A DNA stretch of 64,000 bases from Sambucus nigra. Lineage: Eukaryota; Streptophyta; Magnoliopsida; Dipsacales; Adoxaceae. The stretch lies in assembly GCA_949130495.1 (NCBI GenBank), contig OX422207.1, positions 834,990,073 through 835,054,072 on the forward strand, written 5' to 3'. The notes beneath the pieces are model-generated. The model was not told the DNA's origin. It saw only the letters and a program-made list of their open reading frames with translations, and made no database searches. The position numbers and the translations under genes are program-made. Of the stretch, positions 54,568 to 64,000 are shown one piece after another (the stretch's first letter is position 1; every line of letters begins with the position of its first letter).

Positions 54568-57057
54568 TGTAACAACCCGGATTTTTAATGGGTATTTTTA
54601 AATCAAAATTAGAATATTCAAGAAAAATAAAATTTTGAATTTTATAAATTTTATTGGTTAAATATGTTGATTATGATTTTAGAAGAACAAAACTTCAAGT
54701 GGAATTGAAATCGGATTTAAAACGAATTTTTAATAGAACTTTTAATATTTTGCCTTATGGCATTTTTAAGGGAAACTGTCAGATATTCGGCATGATAGAT
54801 CGATCGATCCTTTTCATAGCTCGATCGATGATAGATCGATCGATCCTTTTCCTAGATCGATCGATGATACATCGATCGATCATTTTCATCGATCGATCGA
54901 TCCTCCCAGAAATTTTGCTCAATAGTTCATCATTTTGACAAAATTTCTAATTTTTATTAAACCATTAAAGTTATATAAATAAATGGTTTCGGGATTTAGT
55001 TTTTAAGACCCATTCCTTACCAAACTTTGAGCATCCAACCTCCACTTTTCCATCATCTTCAACCTCCAAACCTTAACCTCCATTAAAACATATTTTCAAT
55101 CTCAATTTTGGGAGTCTAAACATAAATATTTCAAGATGGTTCAAGAGGGTTTTCGATAAATTTTACAAGGAGAAATCGAATCCCTCGTCAATTTCTACAT
55201 CTAAAAATCAGGCATGTTTTATTCTATTCTTTTCTCTTAGTGTTATGTGTCTTGATTGTAGCCTCCATTAAACTCATGTGTTCTAAAATAAATTAAGAAC
55301 ATAATATTTTTAAGAAATTAATTTCGGGGCTGTTTTGTATAAATTATTAATGATACCAAATAATTATAACTTTGTTATTATTCGGTTTGTATTTACGTAG
55401 TTAGTTATATTATGGGCATATACATGTAGAGGAGCCCTTTGAAATTTAATTTGGATGTTTTATGTAGAAATTCCTAAAATAATTAAATTACATGTGCTAG
55501 AAAAATAATAGCTAATATGGAACTGCGAGTAATAATGATTCGGAAAATCATAATAATTATGTATTTTTTATTTCCCCTATTTAGATTAAAAATCATTTAT
55601 TCGGGAATTTAGTGTTGTTGAGAATATTATCATAAATTGTTAATTATGTCACTTATGAAATATTATAATTTTGAATATCTCGAAAACGTTGGTATTTTAG
55701 ATAATTGATTTTCACCCCTTGTTATAGTACACTTGTTAGGTATGGGACTAGTAAGTGGGCCTTAGTTGCGATTTATGCTAATTAGATATGAGACTAGTTA
55801 GTATGAGTCTATAAGGATTATATTAATTGGGTGGGGGAAAATTCTCTATATTTACCGTTGTTGCGATAATCTAGTATTGATATCTAGGTGAAGTGAAATT
55901 GTTATAATCCTCCTTTATTAAAGATGGGATGAAATTGTGTTTTGGGAACTTTTAGTTGCGACCAAGGGGTATTTTGAGGATTTTTACATCGCTTTTAAGG
56001 GTGGGGGAAATTTATATGAATGATGAGTATGAGAAATTTTGAGAAATTAATACTGAAAGACTAAAACTGGTATTAAATTTTATTGGCGATATAATGTGTC
56101 TAGGGCCGACAGTTTGAACGGGTCAGAGGACGATTTATATCGTGTCGTGTGTGGAACCTTGTCATATCGCGAGGATTGCATGATAAAAACAGATCAGACT
56201 GCGGACTTGACAAGGGGATGTGTGTGTGTGTGGAACCTTGTCATATCGTGAGGATCGCAGGATAAAAACGGATCAGACGGTGGACTTGACAAGGGGACGT
56301 GTGTTGGAAATAATAATGTATTTTGGTGTAAATCACCCATGGCGAGAGGACTGTTATACCTAATAATAAAGTGAGAACAAATAATCCTGGTTAATTCAAA
56401 CACACTAACATCGTGGGACTTGGGTTAAATTTAAAATAATATTGGTGTAGTGCATTTAAACCTTGCGGGTACTTAGAAATTTATTGTTAAGGATTATAGA
56501 CTTTCTTTTAATTAAAAGATTCTATTGTTATGGTCGATATGTATAGCACTATTGTCTGGGTTCAAGGACCCTCATTGAAAGATGTAGCCGATATTCATGC
56601 TCAGGGCCTTGGCTCTAACACATGCGTTGACTAATATTTTCAGGGATTAAATTGGAGTAGCTGCATAGGAATTATTGCAGATCTTTCAGAAGTCCAGCTG
56701 GAGCTATATTATTGTTTTAGTAGATTATTTCTTCTCCTATTCAGTCGTATTTATTGTGAGACTATATTTGGGTTTTATTAGGCCTTTCGGTTCCAAAGTT
56801 TTCTTAAGATTTAAGTTGGGTTTGGTTTATTGTAATAATTGAGATATTCGTAGATTGCATGTGACGGACTTTATATCGCACTTTGGTGATAAATCAGATG
56901 GATGTTCTTAATATTTGGGATTGATTTAAAATATTTATATTGAGTATTAAAATTTAATATGTCTCATATATGTCGCATGCTAAGTATGATATTTAATTTA
57001 TTAACGCCCGGCTTAAATTTGGTGGCGGCCGACGTCAGAATTTAGCGGGGTGTTACA
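54568..57057 (+). repeat. 3' LTR of the Tekay-like element
   Basis: 2490 bp, TGTAACAACC to GTGTTACA, followed by GCTCG (57058-57062). Differs from the 5' LTR by six instead of four GATCGATC blocks (54795-54905) and by small changes. No genes; the ORF at 54654 crosses the palindrome block. Confidence 0.9.
54795..54905. repeat. GATCGATC palindrome blocks, 3' LTR
   Basis: Six blocks of ATCGATCGAT type, separated alternately by CCTTTTC(A/C) and ATGATA-like spacers. Two more than in the 5' LTR. Confidence 0.85.
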
Positions 57058-57062
57058 GCTCG

Positions 57063-57176
57063 ATGTCACAGAAGTGGAGAGTATCACCATAACTCTCGTG
57101 GAAGGTGGAGGATGGTTTTAGGTGAGGATCTAAAAATGTAGATGGAAACTTGAAATGTGTAAAATCAAGATCCGAA
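57063..57176 (-). other. Right internal piece of the pol-splitting element, LTR edge unclear
   Basis: About 90-110 bp between the GCTCG duplication and the point where LTR identity starts (57177). A PBS should lie here on the minus strand; the sequence GTTCGGATCTTGATTTTACA is not a site I recognise. Confidence 0.45.
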
Positions 57177-59843
57177 CCTACAAAATATATATCAAACTAA
57201 AGTATAGAGATAAGTAAGGGTATCAATCCACTTCAAGGGGGTAAGCAAGAGACAAACTCAATTGTAATTCAATTTTTATTTTCTTTTTGAATTTTTGCTT
57301 TTTCTATTTTTTTTTAGCTTTTTTAATATTAAAACAATTGGGTGAGGTGAAGTGAAACTAAACTAAACTAAAATCAAAGATCAAATGACAAACTAAAAAA
57401 GCAATAAAGAAAATGAAATGAAAACTAACTAAATGAACATGTAAAATATGAGATGAGTGAAAAAATCAAAGTGAGAGATAACAAGAGATGGGGATTACAC
57501 CATAAATTCTAATTAATTTAATTAATTAGTTCTTTTAAATTAAATATCCCAAGTTAGTCTCAAAATTACAAATCAACTCTCGTTGCAAATGTAATTTTAA
57601 CAATAACATTTTAGAAAATTAAATTTACACTCCTACAACTCTTGAAAATATAAATCCAAACATCATCTAACAAATCACCCGCTAGGATCTATTTTCTAAA
57701 TTAGGTTAAATCATAAAAGGAAGCCTAGAGTTGAATTTCGTAGAAATAATTTCGCATTTTAGAAAAACCTATTTCTAGTTTGATTCTAAAATGAAAATTA
57801 AGACTACAAATTCGATTTTCTCTCGAAAATCATTTACCCTCTCTCGAGGCGTAAATCAAAAGTAAGAGTGCAAAGTTAATTATGAAAGGAAAATTTAATT
57901 TAATTAAACTAACTAAATTCAATTAACATCAAATTAATAGGTAATCCCACCTCTTGAAAGGGGTTTTCTAGCCTAAAATAATATAAATCATGATAATTAA
58001 ATTAATGAGGCAATGAAATAAAAGTAGAGAAAAGAACAATCAAATCAAATTTCTGTGAGAATAATTGAACTCCAATTTTCCAATTTGAAGCATACACCAC
58101 TCTAATTAAGCATCCAACTGATTTGCAATAAAATACCCGCTCAATTAAATATCTCACAAAAATTATCCTCACAAATCTCTAACAAAAAAATAAAAATAAT
58201 AAAATAAAACTATTTATAAAAATAATGTTTATCCTAATTTATTTTTTACACTAAACTATCTCTAGAATTCTCTCTACAAAAGCCTAGATGGGTATTCAAA
58301 TGGCCTTGAGTCTTCAGTTATAGTGGGCAATGGAGCAAGGGTAATTTTGTAAATAGGCTAGGGGTGTGCATGTGGGAGAGGTGTGTCATGGATTGTGTGA
58401 GGTAATGAGAGTGAGGGGGAATAAAAAACATATTTGCAATTGAGGGTATTTTGGGCATTGGGGTAAAAGTGGTAGTTGGGGGTAATAAGGGAATTGAGGT
58501 TAAATGGGTTTAAAACATGTGAGTTTTGATATTTTGGCTTTGGTTTTTAATGTTGGTTTGTTAACAGGTCGTGGATTTTATTTGGAGAAATGGGTTCATG
58601 GCTTGAAGAGGAATGCAATGGGTCTTAGTGAAAATGGGTAAGGACTTTGGGTTTGGATGTGGTTTGGTTCTGAACAGATGCGGCTCCGGGAAGGAAGTAG
58701 GATGCGGGTTCAGCTTGGGGGTCTTGGGTTTTCGGGTTTGTGGGCATTGGGCTCGGGTTCTGGGTTTTCGACCGGAGGGAGAGGGTCGCGGATACGGGCT
58801 GCTGGTTTGGGAGTTGCTGGGTCAGCTCGTCGGATCTCGAGTTAGAGGTCTGGTTAAGGGAGGTTGTCACCAAGGTTTAGAGATGCCGGATTGGGTTGTG
58901 GGTTCCGACGAGGTGGGCAGGGAAGTCGCCGACGGTTTTCGGGAAAGCCAGCACCTACTGGCGGTGGCGGGTTTGATAGGGTATGGGGGTATAAGGTGGG
59001 TTTGGTTTATGGTGGTGATTTGAGGATGAGCTTTGGGTGTTCTGTTAATGGAGGTTTGAGGTTTTTGGTTATGGTGGTTTTGGTGAGAGGAGAGAGAGTG
59101 AAAAGGGTGTTGGGAAGAAGATGGAGATGGATTGTGATAAGGTGTAGTGGAGGTGTAGGGGGGTAAGGGTGAGGGTGAGGGTATAGTTTGTGTGTAGGAT
59201 AAGTGGGGGGGGGGGGGGGGGGGGGGGAGGGGGGTGTTAGTTTGTGACCCTTAAAAAAATGTAGACTAACTAACTATAAAAAACTAATAAAATTAAAAAT
59301 TAAAATCTAAAAAAATAAAATCCTAATCAATAAATAAAATAAAGACTCAATAAAAAAATGAAAATAAAAACAAAAATCTATTAAGCTAAAAACTAAAATC
59401 CTAAAAAAAATGTAAAATCTAATAAATCTAAAAATAAATGAAATCCTAAAAAAAACTAATCCTAATAAAATAAAACTAAAAACTAATAAAAAATACACTA
59501 ATAAAAATAGAAAATAAAATCTAAAAATTCTAAATATATCTAAAATAAAACTAAAAATAAAAACGACTCAAACTAAAAATATAAAAAAATATAAAAAGGC
59601 ACAAACTAAACACACACGGACTTCGGGGTAGATTTAAGGACAAGTTTAGGCTCGGGCGAGGTTACGGGGCAAGGTAATTAGCTCCATTTGACTGCAAATT
59701 GCCCGAAATAATATTTTTATCACTGCAACTGCAATAAAGCCTGCACATTGAACATTTACGCGCATAAGACCATTATAATCGAGAATTAGCAACTAAAATA
59801 CGCATATTCGCGGTATAAAATGTACACTTTTTGGTGCTTATCA
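57177..59843 (-). repeat. 5' LTR of the pol-splitting element (matched part)
   Basis: Matches 32767-35423 along its length and ends TTATCA before the TTTAC duplication. The true left edge may be TG at 57151 or 57156. It has a G-run at 59205-59227 where the other LTR has (GT)n. Frames at 58613-59166 are in the G-rich part and are not genes. Confidence 0.85.
59205..59233. repeat. Poly-G run
   Basis: Twenty-three Gs, one A and six Gs. The corresponding place in the other LTR (about 34808-34825) is a GT repeat. Confidence 0.9.
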
Positions 59844-59848
59844 TTTAC
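59844..59848. repeat. Target site duplication TTTAC, right copy of the 27-kb insertion
   Basis: Pairs with 32688-32692. Host pol resumes directly after it with VTKKARKG. Confidence 0.95.
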
Positions 59849-60400
59849 GTCACAAAGAAAGCTAGGAAAGGGAGACCATCTCCGATTACCTTGCCGACAA
59901 TCCCATGAAAGGAATTGAGGTTTGGATCTCCTAATTACCGAATACATATATCCTCTGCATCTCTCATAAGGACCTCGAGTAGCGGATGTTCTTCGACGAA
60001 GCTACCAATAAGAAAGGGTATGCTATTGGGATACTCATGATCGCCCTTGATTATTCTCATACCCCCACTGCCATTAAGTTATATTTCCCTTACAGCAACA
60101 ACATGACAAAATACGAGGCATGCAACGTGGGGCTCAAAATTGCCCTCGAGAAAGGAATCAAACACACGAACATCTATGGATACTCAACCCCCATTGTGGG
60201 GAAAATTCTCAGGCAATGGAAAGTCAAATATGAAAATCTCCTACCCTTCCATGCTCACTAAAAGAGTTTGCCTCCCAATTCAAAGATGTAACCTTCCATT
60301 ACCTTCCTCGCTCAAAGAATAGCTTAGCCAACGCACTAGCAACTTTGGCCTCCATAGTCGACATGTCTGAGGGTATAAGAAATAAGTTGCACCCACCCAC
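59849..60400 (+). pseudogene. Host pol: RNase H end and second RNase H
   Basis: Resumes the host frame after the insertion (VTKKARKGRPS), then enters the archaeal-type RNase H in an open frame at 59986-60261: MFFDEATNKKGYAIGIL with the first Asp, MTKYEACNVGLKIALEKGI with Glu, and YGYSTPIVGKIL, where the usual Asp-Ser is now Tyr-Ser. The C-terminal part (SLANALATLAS near 60330) is in another frame. This domain marks the Tat clade. Confidence 0.85.
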
Positions 60401-60439
60401 TGTTACCACATTGAGCTCATCACAGAAGAATATTCAGAC

Positions 60440-61637
60440 ATGGAAGGATTGTGGTACATTGATATTTGGCGCCTCCTCAAACATGACAGGTATCCTCGAG
60501 ACGCGAACAAGAAAGAACGTGTGACTCTTAGCAAGTTGGTTGCCAAGTACATCATCTGCGATAAAGCACTTTTCAAGAGAAACTTCGTTGGAACCCAGAT
60601 GCATTCTATAGCAGGGACTGGGATCGAAGATGTGATGTAAAAAAATCCACAATGAGGAATATGGGCCCCACATGAACGGTCACATGCGGGCCAAAAATAT
60701 CATCCGTCAAGGGTACCACTCGACCACCATAGTTTAAGACTGCACTGCTTATGTTCGAAGATGCCTCAAATTCCAATAGTTTGCCAACCTCCAACACTTG
60801 CCTCCTTAAGAGTTGTACAACATGACCTCTCCCTGGTCCATCTCCACTTATGGAATAGACATCATAGGTACGGTCACTCCCAAGGCTTCAAACGGTCATG
60901 AATTCGTCTTGGTCATAATTTACTACTTCACAAAATGGGTCAAAGTTGAGTCATATAGGGTATTGAATGCGAATAAAATGGCCAAGTTCATCAAAAAGAA
61001 CACCATCTATCACTATGGATTTCCCCATGAGTTGGTGTCGGATAATGGACTCCACTTTGAGGTCGAGGTCACAAAGTTAGCCGACGAATATGGAATCCAA
61101 AGGCACAAGTCCTCTCCTTACCGACTGCAAACCAATGGCACTATCAAAACAGCCAACAAAAGCTTAAGGACCATCATCAACAAGATGACTGAAAGCTGGA
61201 AAGACTGGGTTGGTCGAATCCCATATGCCCTCTAGGGCACTGTACCTCCATCAGGACACCTATTGGGGCTACTCCATATTCTCTAGTATACGGCATGGAA
61301 GTAGTTTTCCCTGTCGAATTTGAAGTTCCTTCTATACAGGTTGTGCTTGAAAGTAAAGTCAGTGAAGAAGATTGGCATCAAAGCCACTATGACGAATTCT
61401 CGCTCCTAAACAAAAAGAGATTGAAAGATCTATACCACGTATAAGGGGACCAACGCCGAATCGAATGATCATTCAATAGAAAGGTCAAGGGTTGCGATGT
61501 CCCAAAAGGCGATCTTACCCTCAAAGAAATTATAGACCCCATTTGGATCCGAGAGGAAAGTTAAAGCCCAATTATAGTGGCCCTATAGTGTGAAGAAAAT
61601 TATATCCAGTGGTGCCGATATGCTAACTGATTCGGCA
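60440..61637 (+). pseudogene. Host integrase, inactive
   Basis: Zinc-binding N-terminal region with many frame breaks (60440-60800; WYIDIWRLLKHDRYP, KYIICDKALFKR). The core is open at 60813-61235: GIDIIGTVTPKASNGHEF with first Asp, ELVSDNGLHF with second Asp. The third acidic residue, normally Glu in a GAVEAANK-like motif, is Lys (GTIKTANK). C-terminal remnants (VYGMEVVFPVEFEVP near 61290, KKIISSGADMLTD near 61598) run to 61637, where an LTR-like sequence begins. Confidence 0.85.
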
Positions 61638-62726
61638 TGAATATTTCATATTTAACCCTCTAATTTTGAATTTTTACAATCATGCACACCGCATTTATCC
61701 CGGACTTAGCTCATATTTATTTCAATCAACCTTTTTTGCAAGTGTTTCTTATTTTGTGTATCTCTCATTAATTTTACAGGTAATTCGTGCAAGTGAATGG
61801 AAGAGAATAGCAAAAAGTGAGGAAGACAATGCAAGAAAGATTAGTCAAGGGAAAATCAATAATTTTTTAGCTAGTTAACTAGAACATAGGAAGAAACGGC
61901 ACATCATTCCAAGTCTCGGTGAAGAAGTTATGCCACTTTGAAGATTGAGAAAAGTTTCGGGGTTAAAACTACAAAAAGAGAAAGTTACATGCATTTCCAA
62001 GTGCCAAACCAGTAGTAAAACCCGAACCGATTCGATTTTAGAGAGAACCAAATCGGTTTTCCAAGAGGTTTGGTCCAAACTGGTTCCATTTGGTCTATGG
62101 GTTTGGTTTGCTGCCAGAATTTTTATCTTTTCCTATTTTGTAGCTAAAGTTGTTAGGGCTTAGACTTAGCTTCTTGGCCGTTTTTGGGTCCTTAAATAGA
62201 GCATTTAGGAGTCTATTTTGATACACTTCGTATAATATTAAGTTGGGAATTCATTTATACTTGTTGAGAGTTACGAACACTTGAAAAATTTATCCTTGCA
62301 AAGCAATAAAGAAGAGTTCTTTGAAGTTTTGCAATTTCTTTTTGGTTTGAAGTTTGTGTTTCATGCATCTTGGATTCTCATTAACTGGTATCTAATTTTA
62401 ATTCTTTTCTTCTTTATATTTTGATATTGATTCCTATGTGCTAATATAAGTTGTTTTCAAAAAGTCTTCACGCTTGGCTAAATTAGTCGTAGGTTGGGGA
62501 ACATGAACCCAACCTAGGGTTTACAACTTTGAATGTAAAATTCATTGTAATTAAATAATTAAATAATCGAGTTTGATACATTGATCGGGACTAATCATGT
62601 AGAACTCTCAAATCGATTTATTGAAAGAAAATCGAGTGTTTGAGGATCCATTATATGTGTCGGCTAATATATCAATCGCTCATATTAATTTGTTGACCAA
62701 TTATTGTGCAGGTTAACGCCCGAACA
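61638..62726 (+). repeat. Probable LTR inserted in the host integrase end
   Basis: The integrase C-terminus breaks at 61637 and sequence starting TGAATATTTCATATTTAACC follows, with a layout like the LTR at 10706-12067 (minus). A possible end is CGAACA at 62726, followed by TGGTGCTTCGAACC (62731-62744), which could be a PBS. ORFs at 61666 and 61945 are unremarkable. The right edge and any target duplication are not established; CGGCA before 61638 recurs at 63109. Confidence 0.4.
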
Positions 62727-63740
62727 TATTTGGTGCTTCGAACCGATTTGTCACTTTTCCTTTCATTAATTAATTAATTCAAAGATTTTGTATTTATCGT
62801 AAAAACCCTAGGGTACGATGGATTGGATCCTAACCTCCTTTTCTAAATTTATTTGAAAACCAAATCCAGTCTTCGTTTAAATTTAGTTTAATTTTCAATT
62901 TCATAGCTTAAATTGCCTCGGTAGCAAAAAATCACGTCGCATAACAATACATCACATTTTCCTATTTTTTACGAGTCAACGCCTAAATTTAAGAGACTGT
63001 CTCTACTCTCATTGTGAGCATTTTATTCCTTAGGATTCAACACTGACTTAAGAGGTCGGCTTGCACTTGAGTCGTATGTTCACACAAAGCACACATATTT
63101 CATTGCTCGGCATTCATAAACCTTGGTTGAGAGGAAATGGAGTGTCCAGTCAACTTGGACCGTCTAAAACATTTTACCCTTAGATCGAAATCTTGTCACG
63201 CTATGACTTTTCTCATCTCCCTTCTATTTAAAAAAAATCTTCCTTCCTCCCTACTCAGAACTACGGAGGATCTGATCCTCTCATAAACCCCTATCAGAAA
63301 AACTCACAAATTTTCAAACCCACAGAGGTATGTAGGCAGCCCATAAGACATATATGGGGACGGTCCTTTCTCTCTCACAAAATGCTATTCTTTTCTCCCT
63401 TTTAAAATGATGGTATCCCTCACCATTTAAACGGAAAAAAAAAGGATTCTATATGCCTTAATGATCTGTGTAGATAGTTTAAATAGAAAATTCATCAAAG
63501 ATAAAATAAAATAGGTCAAAATCATTATTCTTTTATTAAAAATCGGGAATAGAACTATTACATGACGTATAAATGATGGGAATGAAACAGCTCATTCCCT
63601 TATAAACTCCCATATAACATAAAAACCCACACCATTAAAAGCTTCACGAAAATTCCAAACACCTATCAAAACAAAACACAACCTTCCCACAAAACTTCCA
63701 AAAAGCTACATAAACTTCTCATACCACTAAGAGATTGTCT
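62727..63740. other. Non-coding, probably host 3' untranslated region
   Basis: No gene seen. The phrase GGTATGTAGGCAGCCCATAA at 63328-63347, following GGAGGATCTGATCCTCTC (about 63265), is of the kind found in Tat-element untranslated regions after pol. 62727-63000 is AT-rich and may belong to the inserted LTR element. Confidence 0.4.
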
Positions 63741-63960
63741 TCATCTACCTGAGGAACCCGATTCATCATCATTGCTTATCCCTCGAGGGCCTCAAGAATC
63801 CCACTCCTGGTTACGGATCTGAATCCGCTCCATGCAATGATAGGCCTTTATAAGCTTGGATGAAACCACGACACCCTGTTCCAAGGTACCGAACATTATA
63901 AGCCATATTTGTCCAATACCTCAGCTAGAATCTTCTCATCCACTCGCTCTCATAACCTAT
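63741..63960 (-). pseudogene. Antisense coding remnant, C-terminal end
   Basis: On the minus strand a frame ends at 63741 in an acidic, Ser/Gly-rich tail (SNDDESGSSGR). Upstream it reads EQGVVVSSKLIKAYHCMERI and QIRNQEW, a helical-looking stretch, with one in-frame stop near 63790 and a probable 1-bp shift near 63895, before which ERVDEKILAEVLDKYG is read. Position after pol and reversed direction fit an antisense ORF of the host Tat element, comparable to 42435-44758. No domain recognised; the call is tentative. Confidence 0.35.
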
Positions 63961-64000
63961 TCATATAGTCCCCCGATAGGAACCCAGCTTCCCCAAAAGA

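Larger units (their letters stand above)
37749..57057 (+). mobile_element. Tekay-like chromovirus element lacking pol
   Basis: Two long LTRs (37749-40202; 54568-57057) start TGTAACAACCCGG and end GGGGTGTTACA and are flanked by GCTCG. Between them are an eroded PBS, gag with a CCHC knuckle, and a polypurine tract; pol (protease, RT, integrase, chromodomain) is absent between 54180 and 54550. Gag is split by the Tat element 40763-53592. Assignment to the Tekay/Del group rests on LTR termini, gag type and the 3' end ATTTCGATGACGAAATTTC; it is probable, not proven. Confidence 0.9.
32693..59843 (-). mobile_element. Non-autonomous LTR element that splits the host pol
   Basis: LTRs at 32693-35423 and about 57151-59843, termini TGATA...TATCA, flanked by TTTAC. 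The polypurine tract next to the left LTR (minus-strand GTTTGGGGGTGGTG) shows it lies on the minus strand. Its own interior is only 35424-37748 plus 57063 to about 57150, some 2.4 kb, with no protein domain: a LARD-like element that depends on others. The chromovirus-like element 37749-57057 sits inside it. Confidence 0.9.
9445..64000 (+). mobile_element. Host Ty3/gypsy Tat-like retrotransposon, 3' end outside window
   Basis: Plus-strand element that holds most other insertions: 5' LTR (9445-13500), PBS (13502-13520), leader (13521-28689, interrupted twice), gag (28690-30193), protease/RT/first RNase H (30200-32692), then second RNase H and integrase (59849-61637) after a 27 kb insertion. The archaeal-type second RNase H places it in the Tat clade (Ogre/TatII-like). 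The LTR start TGTAGACATCCC and the U5 phrase GGTGCCTAACACCTTCCC near 13170 fit this group. No 3' LTR resembling 9445-13500 occurs before 64000. Every domain carries stops or frameshifts. Confidence 0.75.

Noticed and set aside
61666..62163. Small ORFs in the LTR-like region after the host integrase
   Set aside because: AT-rich, no domain, not conserved with anything else in the window.

Overview
This window is plant nuclear DNA made almost wholly of LTR retrotransposons, mostly decayed, inserted into one another. I found no host gene, tRNA, rRNA or CRISPR array. The evidence for a plant with a repeat-rich genome (probably a flowering plant) is the set of Ty1/copia gag-integrase, Ty3/gypsy Tat pol with the second (archaeal-type) RNase H, and chromovirus-like gag and LTRs, plus large LTRs, nested insertions and tandem arrays. 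I do not name a species.

Layout. 1-2760 is AT-rich non-coding DNA with one TATA-like promoter. 2761-7887 is a broken copia element (PBS, gag, protease, integrase; no reverse transcriptase). 7888-8939 is the tail of a chromovirus-like LTR, followed by degenerate repeats. From 9445 to beyond the right edge lies one plus-strand Ty3/gypsy Tat-like element, the host for most of the rest: LTR 9445-13500, PBS 13502-13520, long leader, gag from about 28690, RT from 31329, and, after a 27 kb interruption, RNase H and integrase at 59849-61637.

Insertions into that host, from left to right: (a) a minus-strand non-autonomous element fragment inside its LTR (10060-12067); (b) a plus-strand non-autonomous element, 13673-24613, with TSD TTTAC, whose LTRs and interior are mostly tandem arrays; (c) a minus-strand solo LTR, 25453-27998; (d) a minus-strand non-autonomous element, 32693-59843, with TSD TTTAC, cutting the host pol; (e) inside (d), a plus-strand chromovirus-like element without pol, 37749-57057, TSD GCTCG; (f) inside (e), splitting its gag, a minus-strand full-length Tat element, 40763-53592, TSD AATTA; (g) a probable LTR at 61638. 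Host, (d), (e) and (f) form a four-level nest; at each of the two coding junctions the interrupted reading frame resumes across the duplicated 5 bp.

The most notable object is the plus-strand gene at 42435-44758 inside (f), antisense to its element. It carries a domain resembling Pfam Transposase_28, has at least one well-supported 83-bp intron, ends in a coiled coil, and lies between the element's 107-bp tandem array and its 3' LTR. The other is element (b), which has no recognisable pol and is a chain of unrelated tandem arrays, several with a hairpin in every unit. All coding regions carry stops or frameshifts, so any mobility would depend on other copies. Several listed open frames begin at TTG rather than ATG; I treat those starts as unreal.
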